Source of the DNA: an uncultured bacterium
Lineage (GTDB): Bacteria > Cyanobacteriota > Vampirovibrionia > Gastranaerophilales > Gastranaerophilaceae
Assembly: GCA_949286405.1 (NCBI GenBank)
Contig: CASECH010000090.1
Span: forward strand, 1 to 17,037
Length of the DNA stretch: 17,037 bases
Reading direction: 5' to 3'
Under the pieces are notes generated by a model. The model was not told the origin of the DNA. It was given only the letters and a program-made list of their open reading frames with translations, and did no database searches. Made by a program: the position numbers and the translations under genes. Positions within the stretch are counted from its first letter, which is position 1; the number at the start of each line of letters is the position of its first letter. Positions 6,547 through 14,293 of the stretch are shown here, piece after piece.

Positions 6547-7724
6547 TGCAAAATAAAATAGTTAAAACAATTACAGCTTGTGTACCGGGTACTGCCTGTA
6601 ATTTTAAATGTAGTTATTGTTATATTGGAAGTTGTTGTGATGAAGATCATAGAATTCCTACAAAGTTTCAATATAGTGTCGAACACATGGTTAAAGCTTT
6701 TAATCCCAAAAGATTAGGCGGTTATGCTGATATAATTGTTATTGGCAACGGAGAAACATTGATTCCTCCTGAAGTTGTTCCTTTCATAAAAGGACTTTTA
6801 AAACAAGGTCATGTGGTAGAAGTGGCAACTAATTTAACTTTAAATAACAGGGTAGAAGAACTTTTGCAAACCGATAAAGAAGACTTAAAACGTTTGGTTA
6901 TGCGACCTTCATTTCATTATCATGAATTGAAACGTTTAAATAAAATAGATGATTTTTTCAATAATTTGAATAAATTTTATGAAGCAGGTGCAAGTTGCAT
7001 ACCTTTTATGGTTATTTGTAAAGAATATATGAATGATTTAGATGAAATAAGAGATTTATTTATTAATAAATTTGGTTCCTTACCACAAGTTACTCCGACA
7101 CTTGCTTATGAAGAAAAAACTGATATAAAACGAGGTGGACATGTTAAATGTGATCCAGAAATTACTCCTGAATTTAAACAGTTAATAAAAGAAAAATTTA
7201 ATTCAAACGTATTTGATTTGTGTTGTGATTATTTGGATGTTGATCCCAAAAAAGTATTTTGTAGAGCAGGAGAATGTGGTTTTTGTGTAACTCTTGACAA
7301 TGGTAATGTTCAAAGATGTCATGCCTGTCCTTCGGAATTTAGTATGTTTAAAAATTTGAAAGAAAAAATTGATTTAGGACCTATTGGGAATAATTGCTGT
7401 ATTAATACATGTGCTATGCAGTATCAATTTATTGCTTCAGGATTTTTGGATGGATATTCTCAAGACACTACACATTATACGGTTTTTTCAGGTAATGGAA
7501 GAAGTAGTAAATTTAACGAGACTGCAAAAGAGCTATTAAATTTTAACTATTCAAAAGATGTTATTGCTTATTCAGAAGAACAAAAAAATGAAATAAATAA
7601 AAAAGTAAAAGATGAGTATGCTTTAAAAAATCTTGGCCATGTTTCTTGGAAAAATAAAATTAGGTATAAAATATATAAATATTTAGAAAATAAATTACAA
7701 TCAAAAGGAATAATAAAAGATTAA
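6546..7724 (+). CDS. Radical SAM enzyme with cysteine-rich C-terminal region (paralogue 1)
   Basis: This 392-residue protein has the radical SAM cluster motif Cys18-x3-Cys22-x2-Cys25 (CNFKCSYC) that binds a [4Fe-4S] cluster and S-adenosylmethionine. GNGET at 67-71 corresponds to the SAM-binding GGE motif. The C-terminal part has Cys239, 244, 247, 258, 261, 284, 285 and 289, likely ligands of one or two auxiliary iron-sulfur clusters, as in SPASM/twitch-type enzymes. A basic tail follows. I prefer ATG 6546 to ATG 6543: the GGAGG at 6537-6541 is only 1 nt from 6543, and 6546 makes the first 130 residues align without gaps to the next gene. The reaction is unknown. The setting suggests radical chemistry on a sugar or sugar-linked group. 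Confidence 0.88.
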   Translation: MQNKIVKTITACVPGTACNFKCSYCYIGSCCDEDHRIPTKFQYSVEHMVKAFNPKRLGGYADIIVIGNGETLIPPEVVPFIKGLLKQGHVVEVATNLTLNNRVEELLQTDKEDLKRLVMRPSFHYHELKRLNKIDDFFNNLNKFYEAGASCIPFMVICKEYMNDLDEIRDLFINKFGSLPQVTPTLAYEEKTDIKRGGHVKCDPEITPEFKQLIKEKFNSNVFDLCCDYLDVDPKKVFCRAGECGFCVTLDNGNVQRCHACPSEFSMFKNLKEKIDLGPIGNNCCINTCAMQYQFIASGFLDGYSQDTTHYTVFSGNGRSSKFNETAKELLNFNYSKDVIAYSEEQKNEINKKVKDEYALKNLGHVSWKNKIRYKIYKYLENKLQSKGIIKD

Positions 7725-7740
7725 TAGTTGAGGAGCAGTA

Positions 7741-8826
7741 ATGACTGAAAAGATAAAAAGATATATTCATGCGATACAATCAGGTACGATATGCAATTTA
7801 AGATGTAAATATTGTTATGTTCCTGCATTAGAACATGAAAACAGGTTAGAGCCGACAAAATTTAATTATCCATTGGAAAAGATTGCTAAGGCAATTTCTA
7901 AAGAAAGACTTGGAGGTCCTGCTTTAATAACTTATGTAGGTGGTGGAGAAACTTTTTTAACAGATGAATCTATTCAATTATTAAAATTATTTTTAGAAGA
8001 AGGACATATTTTAAATGCTGTTTCTAATATGACATACACTCCTGCAATTGAAAAAATATGTGCATTCCCTGAAGAATTAAAAAGTAGATTGCAGTTCAGT
8101 GCATCATTTCATTATCAAGAGCTATTGAGAAAAGGTTTACTTGATACATATTTTGATAATTTAAAAAAATGCGATGAAGCAGGGATTGTCTACTATGTTA
8201 ATTTAACATTGGGTGATGATTGCAAAGATTGTTTAGATGACATAAAAAAATTGGTGAATGAAAAAACAGGTAAAGATCCTTTTATTCTTTACTGTTTAGA
8301 TGCTGAAAAAGATTGGGAAAGATGCGAATTTTTTACAGATGAATTTATAAATCAACTTTCTAAGCAATTTGATATTAAACATTTATTAATTGAAAATAAA
8401 GTTTCTTATAAAAAAAGAAGAAATGAGTTTTGTTACATGGGTGATTGGGGATTTGTATATAATCTTGAAACCGGTACAATAAGTGCTTGTTTTGATTCTC
8501 CGAAACACTATAATATTGTTGAAGATTTGTCTAAACCTATTAAATTTGAAGCTGTTGGTAAGTGTTGTTCTAAATACTGTTCAATGGGAGCAAGATTTTT
8601 AGGGCTTGGTGTCATTCCGCAAATTAAAGATTTTGATAATTACAATGGTTTGTACTGCAATTTTAAAAATCACCCTTCTGGTAGCAAAGTTGCAGAATAT
8701 ACCAATAATTATCTTTGGGAAACCAACAAAAAATATCCTTGGATCAAGGAGCAGTATATAAAATTAAGAAGACATTTTGATAAAAAATATAAAGTTGGTA
8801 CTTGGATGTCAAAGAAAGATAAATAA
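7741..8826 (+). CDS. Radical SAM enzyme, tandem paralogue 2
   Basis: This 361-residue protein is clearly homologous to its upstream neighbour. It has Cys18-x3-Cys22-x2-Cys25 (CNLRCKYC), GGGET at 67-71, PTKF at 38-41, RLGG at 56-59 and SFHYQEL at 122-128, each at the same residue number as in paralogue 1. The C-terminal cysteines are fewer (231, 250, 275, 276, 280). They align with five of the eight in paralogue 1, but the extra Cys244, 247 and 261 equivalents are absent. It may therefore hold only one auxiliary cluster and have a different substrate or partner role. A basic, aromatic-rich tail follows from about residue 325. A strong GAGGAG ribosome site precedes it in the 16-nt gap. Function is unassigned beyond radical SAM chemistry. 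Confidence 0.88.
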   Translation: MTEKIKRYIHAIQSGTICNLRCKYCYVPALEHENRLEPTKFNYPLEKIAKAISKERLGGPALITYVGGGETFLTDESIQLLKLFLEEGHILNAVSNMTYTPAIEKICAFPEELKSRLQFSASFHYQELLRKGLLDTYFDNLKKCDEAGIVYYVNLTLGDDCKDCLDDIKKLVNEKTGKDPFILYCLDAEKDWERCEFFTDEFINQLSKQFDIKHLLIENKVSYKKRRNEFCYMGDWGFVYNLETGTISACFDSPKHYNIVEDLSKPIKFEAVGKCCSKYCSMGARFLGLGVIPQIKDFDNYNGLYCNFKNHPSGSKVAEYTNNYLWETNKKYPWIKEQYIKLRRHFDKKYKVGTWMSKKDK

Positions 8827-8830
8827 GTAA

Positions 8831-10213
8831 ATGTCAAATATTATTATACTATTTCATCAGGAAATAATAGTTAAAAATGAAACAACTCCTAAAATAGTTT
8901 GTAATTATGAAGCCTTTGCAAGTGAACTTTCAAAGGCAGGTAATAATGTAAAAGTTATTAATACAAACTATATCAAGAATTATTGGGATTCCAGTATTTC
9001 AAAATTAAATAAAAATGGTATAAAAAAATTAATATTTGAAATAATAAATTTTAAACCTGATATGGTTTTTACATTTAATAACCAAGTATTTTCAGAAATC
9101 TTTTCAATTGTTGATTGTCCAATATGTTGTATGGATGCTGACAGTGTTGATTTTTTCCCAAACAAAGAATTTATAAGTAAATATAAAGACAGATATTATT
9201 TTGTAACAAGTTACTCAGGTTGGGAAGATTCCTGTTATGAGTCTTTGGGTATAATACCTTCAAGAATCGGGAAAATACATTCTGCAACTGCAGTCCAAAG
9301 AGAGGATTTATATAAAGATAAAAATATATCCTTTATAGGTTCAGTGTTTCCTGTATTGGATAGAAATATTTATAAAAATATTTTAGACAAACAAAAAATG
9401 AGTCAGGATATCCGTAACTATTATGGAGATTTGTGTCTAAATTTTGATAAATTTGCAGATAAATATACTAAAGAATTAAGAACTGAAAAGATAAATCTTT
9501 ATCCTTTGTGCGATCCAAGACTTTATGTTTTGACATCAGTGTGGGATTTAGGGCTTACAATATATGGTATTTGGTGGGAGAAGTTACCTAATACAGAATA
9601 TCTTTTAAAACTAGCTTATGATGATACACCGAAGTATTCTCTTAAACATAATCAGGATGTGTATAATTCTTCGAAGATTAATATTTCAGTATCTCATCCA
9701 CAATGCAAAGGTTATACATATCCTTGGCGAGCTCTTGATATTATGGCTTCAAGCGGGTTGTTAATTTCTTCATATTCAAAACTTTTAGAAGAACAGACAA
9801 AAGGGTATGTTAATATACCGATGTACAAATCTCCTTGGGAAGCTAGAGAATTGTGTTTGTATGCGTTGAATAATCCAAATTGGTCAGAGGATATAATTTC
9901 TGCATCAAATGAATACGTAGAAAAATTTGGTAGATGGAAAGATAATTTTGAAGTTATTGAAAATTTGACCGGTGTAAAGCTATTAAATTTGAATAACGTA
10001 AATCAAAAATCTTTTGATATTATGCAAATAGATAAATTTTCAACTAAACGAAAGTTTGAATTTAAATATAAACTAAACTTAAAGAAAAGAATAAAAAACG
10101 TGATAAATGGTTTTTCTTTGGTATGTATGAATTTACCTATTTTAGAAATTTTATATTCAAAAAAAATAAGAGAAAAAATTTATAGTTCAATTATTAAATA
10201 TAAAGGTAATTAG
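8831..10213 (+). CDS. CgeB-like GT-B glycosyltransferase
   Basis: This 460-residue GT-B fold protein resembles the CgeB/Glyco_trans_1-like group. Residues 1-150 form the acceptor-side domain. NISFIGSVFPVLDRN (165-179) is the characteristic entry of the second domain. GYTYPWRALDIMASSGLLIS (294-313) is the nucleotide-sugar binding region, and SPWEARELCLYAL (334-346) is typical of the C-terminal helices. There is no signal peptide, so it acts in the cytoplasm or at the inner membrane face. After the catalytic domain, residues 395-460 form a Lys/Arg- and Tyr/Phe-rich tail that could touch the membrane. It probably transfers a sugar made by this operon to a lipid-linked glycan. Its ribosome site is weak, and it starts 4 nt after the previous stop codon. 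Confidence 0.85.
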   Translation: MSNIIILFHQEIIVKNETTPKIVCNYEAFASELSKAGNNVKVINTNYIKNYWDSSISKLNKNGIKKLIFEIINFKPDMVFTFNNQVFSEIFSIVDCPICCMDADSVDFFPNKEFISKYKDRYYFVTSYSGWEDSCYESLGIIPSRIGKIHSATAVQREDLYKDKNISFIGSVFPVLDRNIYKNILDKQKMSQDIRNYYGDLCLNFDKFADKYTKELRTEKINLYPLCDPRLYVLTSVWDLGLTIYGIWWEKLPNTEYLLKLAYDDTPKYSLKHNQDVYNSSKINISVSHPQCKGYTYPWRALDIMASSGLLISSYSKLLEEQTKGYVNIPMYKSPWEARELCLYALNNPNWSEDIISASNEYVEKFGRWKDNFEVIENLTGVKLLNLNNVNQKSFDIMQIDKFSTKRKFEFKYKLNLKKRIKNVINGFSLVCMNLPILEILYSKKIREKIYSSIIKYKGN

Positions 10214-10215
10214 TC

Positions 10216-11304
10216 ATGATTAAATTTTTAGATTTAGAAAAAATCAATAATCGTTTCAGAAGTGAAATTGATTCAAGAATAGGGAAAATTCTTGATAAGG
10301 GTTGGTATTTGCAAGGGGATGAAAATGAAACATTTTCTTCAAATTTTGCAAATTATTGTGGAGTGAAGCACTGTATAGGTGTTGCAAATGGCCTTGACGC
10401 TTTAAATCTAATTATAAAAGCATTTGGTTTTGGTGCAGGTGATGAAATAATTGTTCCGGCAAATACATATATTGCGTCTATTTTGGCTATTTCTCAAAAC
10501 GGATGTACACCGATACTTGTAGAGCCTGATATTGGTACATATAATATTAATCCTAATTTAATAGAAGAGAAAATTACAGATAAAACAAAAGCTATAATGG
10601 TTGTACATTTGTATGGTCAAGCAGTCCAGATGGAAAAAATATGGCAACTGGCTAAAAAATATAACCTCAAAGTAATAGAAGATTCTGCTCAGGCTCATGG
10701 AGCTTTTTATCAACAGAAACGAGTAGGGAATTTATCTGATGCTTCTGCTTTTTCATTCTATCCTGGTAAAAATTTAGGTTGTATGGGCGATGGGGGATGT
10801 ATAACAACTAATGATGATGAATTAGCCGCTAAAGTTAAAGCTATTGCCAATTATGGTAGTGACAGAAAATATCATCATATTTATAAAGGTGTAAATTCTC
10901 GTCTTGATGAAATTCAAGCTGCAGTCCTCGATGTTAAACTAAAATTTTTGGACGAAGATAATCAAAGACGAAGAGAAATTTCTAAATATTATAGAGAAAA
11001 TATAAAAAATCCAAAAATAATATTACCCAAAACATATGATGAAAAATCTCATGTATGGCATGTTTTTGTTGTAAGAACTACCGAGCGTGATAGATTTCAA
11101 AAGTATCTTCAAGATAATGATATTCAAACAATAATCCATTATCCTACTCCTCCGCACAAGCAGGGTGCGTATTCAGAATGGAACAATTTATCTTATCCGA
11201 TAACAGAAGAAATACACAATACTATTATCAGTATTCCAATTTCTCCTGTCATGACTGATTCAGAGGTTAAAAAAGTTGTAGAGGTAATAAATGGCTATAT
11301 TTAA
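10216..11304 (+). CDS. DegT/DnrJ/EryC1-family PLP aminotransferase (FdtB/QdtB-like sugar 3-aminotransferase)
   Basis: This 362-residue sugar aminotransferase has the normal family length. The N-terminus MIKFLDLEKINNRF is typical of FdtB/QdtB-type enzymes. Motifs are VANGLDALNLIIKA (56-69), VPANTYIASILAI (80-92), IEDSAQAHGA (154-163) with PLP-contacting Asp156, and SFYPGKNLGCMGDGG (180-194) with the PLP Schiff-base Lys185. With the FdtA/QdtA-type ketoisomerase it would convert a dTDP-3-keto-6-deoxyhexose to dTDP-3-amino-3,6-dideoxyhexose, with glutamate as probable amino donor. No FdtC/QdtC-type N-acetyltransferase is present in the window, so the amine may stay free or be acylated by another enzyme. 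The gene overlaps the next one by 14 nt, and it sits after the radical SAM block rather than beside its partner. Confidence 0.92.
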   Translation: MIKFLDLEKINNRFRSEIDSRIGKILDKGWYLQGDENETFSSNFANYCGVKHCIGVANGLDALNLIIKAFGFGAGDEIIVPANTYIASILAISQNGCTPILVEPDIGTYNINPNLIEEKITDKTKAIMVVHLYGQAVQMEKIWQLAKKYNLKVIEDSAQAHGAFYQQKRVGNLSDASAFSFYPGKNLGCMGDGGCITTNDDELAAKVKAIANYGSDRKYHHIYKGVNSRLDEIQAAVLDVKLKFLDEDNQRRREISKYYRENIKNPKIILPKTYDEKSHVWHVFVVRTTERDRFQKYLQDNDIQTIIHYPTPPHKQGAYSEWNNLSYPITEEIHNTIISIPISPVMTDSEVKKVVEVINGYI

Positions 11305-12088
11305 CAATAAAAAATTTGATTTAATTCTTAGCATTGGAGAAGATTGTGCATGTTCTATGTATCTTAATAAATTTAAATTAAGAAATGCTTCTTATCCGTT
11401 TGATTGGCTAACAAAATCAAATTTTGATATGCGAATTAGTCTTATTCTTAATGATTTTAAAGATTTTTGTAATAAAGAAGATTTTGTTAAACTTGATAAA
11501 CCTAAGGATGCTATTGTTGATTTAAAGTGTGATTATTATCAAAATAAAAAAACAAATTTTTATTTTTACCATGATTTTGATTCTAATTTGGATTTCGATG
11601 ATGCATACAAAATAGTTAATGATCGATATCAAAGACGAATAAACAGATTTTATAAACATATTAATAATTCACAAAATATATTATTTGTCTTTTTAGGAAG
11701 AACTGAAATTATTGAAAATAATAGATTAGAACAATATCATCAACAATTGATGAATAAGTTTAAAAATAAAAATATTTACCTTTTGATATTAGAAAATCAA
11801 GCAAATCAAAATGGTTTTATAGAAGAAAATATATCAGAACATATTTTAAAAATAAAATATGATATAACATCTTGTGATTCAAGTAAGGCTCAAAATCTTT
11901 GTGCGGGTAATGTTTTGTTGAATGACAAAATTTTAAAACAATTAAAACTCAAAAAATCTATATTTTTATATTTAAATAACATATATTTTTATTTACTTGT
12001 CAAATTCCCTTCAATGTTTATACCAATAAAACAAGTACGAAGAAATTTTAGAGAAAAAATGAAATTGTTAATATTTAAAGAAGATTAA
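11291..12088 (+). CDS. DUF1796-like putative papain-like cysteine peptidase
   Basis: This 265-residue protein has a first half matching the DUF1796 family: SIGEDCACSMYL (14-25) followed by LRNASYPFDWL (30-40), then FYFYHDF (90-96) and FVFLGRTEI (132-140). The family is predicted to be papain-like cysteine peptidases, with Cys19 or Cys21 and His94 as the obvious catalytic candidates. The biochemical function is unproven, and members often occur in surface-polysaccharide loci. A transferase or hydrolase acting on glycans or amide links is as plausible here as a peptidase. There is no signal peptide, so it is cytoplasmic. The last 50 residues are a hydrophobic and basic tail (SIFLYLNNIYFYLLV, then VRRNFREKMKLL) that looks membrane-associating. 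GAGGT is 5 nt before the ATG, inside the aminotransferase gene. Confidence 0.8.
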   Translation: MAIFNNKKFDLILSIGEDCACSMYLNKFKLRNASYPFDWLTKSNFDMRISLILNDFKDFCNKEDFVKLDKPKDAIVDLKCDYYQNKKTNFYFYHDFDSNLDFDDAYKIVNDRYQRRINRFYKHINNSQNILFVFLGRTEIIENNRLEQYHQQLMNKFKNKNIYLLILENQANQNGFIEENISEHILKIKYDITSCDSSKAQNLCAGNVLLNDKILKQLKLKKSIFLYLNNIYFYLLVKFPSMFIPIKQVRRNFREKMKLLIFKED

Positions 12089-12091
12089 ATT

Positions 12092-13585
12092 ATGGAAAAA
12101 GAGTTAGTATTTATAAAAATACAACAAAAATACTTTGAATTTTTGCTTGATAAAATAAAAAAAACAACAAATATAGAGGATAAAATTGATCTTGCTTGTT
12201 TTGCTGCAAACTATGCTACTTATCATCATACAGGATATTATTATTCCAAAATATTAGAAAAGGAATTTGTCGATTATGCCAAAACAATTCAAGTTGAATT
12301 AAATAAAACATATTCTCCAAATTCATTTTTGCATGTTCTTACAGTAGCTCAAACATTAGGTGGTCATACACGTGTGGTTGAAAAGTGGATTGAGCAATCT
12401 AGTTCTAATCAAATTCATTCTGTCGTATGTATCAATCAACAGGATTACATAATCCCACAAAAATTAAAGGAGGTAGTTAATTCTAAAAAAGGTCAATTTG
12501 TAGTTTTTACTTATGATAATTTAAGAGAAAGAGCTGCAAAATTGCGTCAGATAGCAAGTAATTATGAATACATAATTTTGCATATGCATATGGATGACCC
12601 GACAGCATTGGTAGCTTTTGGAACAGAAGATTTTAAAAGGCCTATTATTTTTTATAACCATGCTGATCATATGTTTTGGCTCGGCAAAAGTATAATAGAT
12701 AAATTGGCAAATTTAAGAGATTGTTCAGATAAATTAACAATTCCAAAAAGAAATATTCCAGATTCATTTAAACTTGGTGTTCCTATTGAGATAGATAATA
12801 ATATAAATATAATAGATAAAAATGAAGCTAAGGCTAAATTAGGCTTTGATACAAATAAAAAACTCATAATTTCAGTAGGAGGTGCTCATAAATATAAATC
12901 ATTTAAAAATAAGTCTTTTACAAATTATTTGTTAGAGATATTGCACGAAAATGAAAATGTACAAATTGTTGTCATAGGTCCTGCATCTGATGAAAAATTA
13001 TGGGATAAAGTAAGTAAAAAATCGAATTATCTTATTAAGGCAATAGGTGAAGTTGATTATGATAAAGAATATTTTGATTATTTAAATGCTGCAGATTTAG
13101 TTATAGATTCTTGGCCAATGGGCGGCGGCAGTGTAATGATTGATGCAATTTCTTGCGGGACTCCAATTTTATCTTTAGAAAATCCTTTTGGACAATTCGA
13201 TTATTTGGTCAATTCTATTGCTTATTGTAAAACACCTGATGAATTGTACAAGAAAGTTAAACTTACTCTTTATGATAATAAATTCAAAAATGATTTGTTA
13301 AACGAAATAAAATTAAATTTCGAAAAGGATCATTCTGTAAAAAATTGGGGTAAAAAATTAGAACAATTGATACAACTTACACCAAAAGTTCATACAGTAA
13401 AAGATTTATCCCAAGAATTAGAAAATAAAGAAATTGATGATGCTTCTATACTTTTGAATTGCATATATAATTCTAAATTTTTACAATATAAAAAGCATAT
13501 TATTTATTGTATGCTATATTATTTTTCAAAATATATAATTCATAATAAAAAACTGACTTTTAAATTTTTGAAAAAAATGTTTTAA
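12092..13585 (+). CDS. GT-B glycosyltransferase with N-terminal extension and basic C-terminal tail
   Basis: This 497-residue protein starts with about 75 residues of helical extension, then a GT-B N-terminal domain (FLHVLTVAQTLGGHTRVVEK, 79-98; note the GGHTR loop). The C-terminal donor-binding domain begins near 255 (LIISVGGAHKYKS) and includes YLNAADLVIDSWPMGGGSVM (330-349) and DAISCGTPILSL (351-362), the usual region contacting the nucleotide sugar. The best fit is a GT4-like family. Residues 425-497 form a non-catalytic tail ending in a Tyr/Phe/Lys-rich stretch, probably membrane-associating. It is the last gene of the operon, starting 3 nt after the previous stop. Its own stop codon overlaps the stop of the convergent pnuC gene, leaving no room for an ordinary terminator. 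Confidence 0.82.
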   Translation: MEKELVFIKIQQKYFEFLLDKIKKTTNIEDKIDLACFAANYATYHHTGYYYSKILEKEFVDYAKTIQVELNKTYSPNSFLHVLTVAQTLGGHTRVVEKWIEQSSSNQIHSVVCINQQDYIIPQKLKEVVNSKKGQFVVFTYDNLRERAAKLRQIASNYEYIILHMHMDDPTALVAFGTEDFKRPIIFYNHADHMFWLGKSIIDKLANLRDCSDKLTIPKRNIPDSFKLGVPIEIDNNINIIDKNEAKAKLGFDTNKKLIISVGGAHKYKSFKNKSFTNYLLEILHENENVQIVVIGPASDEKLWDKVSKKSNYLIKAIGEVDYDKEYFDYLNAADLVIDSWPMGGGSVMIDAISCGTPILSLENPFGQFDYLVNSIAYCKTPDELYKKVKLTLYDNKFKNDLLNEIKLNFEKDHSVKNWGKKLEQLIQLTPKVHTVKDLSQELENKEIDDASILLNCIYNSKFLQYKKHIIYCMLYYFSKYIIHNKKLTFKFLKKMF

Positions 13586-14277
13586 CTATGTAATTCTTTT
13601 TTCCATTTCTTGTAAAAGTATATTGCAAGAACAAAATATACACTCCACATAATAACAGTTGAATAAGCTTTTGTTCCATGTATTACGAGATTAATCCACA
13701 TTATTGCAGAAAGACCGTTTACAAACATCCAGATAATCCATTGTTCAATGCATCTTTTAACGGTAAGATACATTCCTACAATCGATAAAGCTGTTGTTAC
13801 TCCATCGATTACCGGGTGGCTGTCTTGAAAGTTATGTAATAAGACAATGGCTGTAAAACATCCGATAAATGAAACAGATGTAAGTTTTATAAGTTCTGAT
13901 TTTGACAATTTAGTTTTTACAATTTCTTTTGTTTCACTATTTAGATGTTTTCTCCATTTAAAAATCCCGACAATTTGCATTGGGATGTAATAAAGTAAAT
14001 ATAACAGTAAATTTCCCCACAATGCATTATGAAAAGACAAATAAACATACCCTGCAGAGCCTGCAAGACCAAAAAAGTAACAAGAAATCTTGCCTTTTCC
14101 TGCAATAATTGTATACAAGATTCCGCAAATCGCATTTATAACAGCAGCAGGACTATCTTTGACAGATATTGCGGTTGATAAAATGATACTTACCACAAGA
14201 ATAAATCCGATGATTTCGAATTTATTCCAACCTTTTAATTCTTGCTTTACAAATTGAATTATTTTCATTATCAGCAT
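13582..14277 (-). CDS. pnuC: PnuC-family nicotinamide riboside (or related vitamin) transporter
   Basis: This is a 231-residue polytopic membrane protein of typical PnuC length. Hydrophobic segments lie at about 21-39, 43-60, 65-80, 87-105, 134-148, 157-173, 178-198 and 204-221. YYIPMQIVGIFKWRKHL (96-112) and QWIIWMFVNGLSAIMW (179-194) are family signatures, the latter with the WxxW binding-site motif. PnuC proteins let nicotinamide riboside enter by facilitated diffusion, trapped by phosphorylation inside; related members carry thiamine or riboflavin, so the substrate is likely but not certain. ATG 14277 or 14268 could be the start, and neither has a good ribosome site. Only 16 nt separate 14277 from the divergent gene, so there is no room for a riboswitch. 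The gene converges on the glycan operon with overlapping stops. Confidence 0.9.
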   Translation of the reverse strand: MLIMKIIQFVKQELKGWNKFEIIGFILVVSIILSTAISVKDSPAAVINAICGILYTIIAGKGKISCYFFGLAGSAGYVYLSFHNALWGNLLLYLLYYIPMQIVGIFKWRKHLNSETKEIVKTKLSKSELIKLTSVSFIGCFTAIVLLHNFQDSHPVIDGVTTALSIVGMYLTVKRCIEQWIIWMFVNGLSAIMWINLVIHGTKAYSTVIMWSVYFVLAIYFYKKWKKELHS

Positions 14278-14279
14278 TG

Positions 14280-14285
14280 TATAAT
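14280..14285 (+). promoter_or_regulatory. -10 element TATAAT, likely leaderless start of the downstream gene
   Basis: A perfect TATAAT lies 8 nt before ATG 14294. Transcription would begin at or within 1-2 nt of the start codon. No Shine-Dalgarno sequence is present. No good -35 is visible (TTGAAT at 14254-14259 is 20 nt away). Read on the other strand, the same bases give CATTAT (4 of 6 to consensus) pointing into pnuC. Confidence 0.5.
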
Positions 14286-14293
14286 GAATTTAC

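Noticed and set aside
3988..12088. Reading the locus as a RiPP cluster because it has radical SAM, ATP-grasp and a putative peptidase
   Set aside because: Gaps between genes are at most 16 nt and leave no space for a precursor peptide gene. No leader-peptide recognition domain or transporter is visible, and the ketoisomerase, aminotransferase, SDR and two glycosyltransferases point to glycan synthesis.
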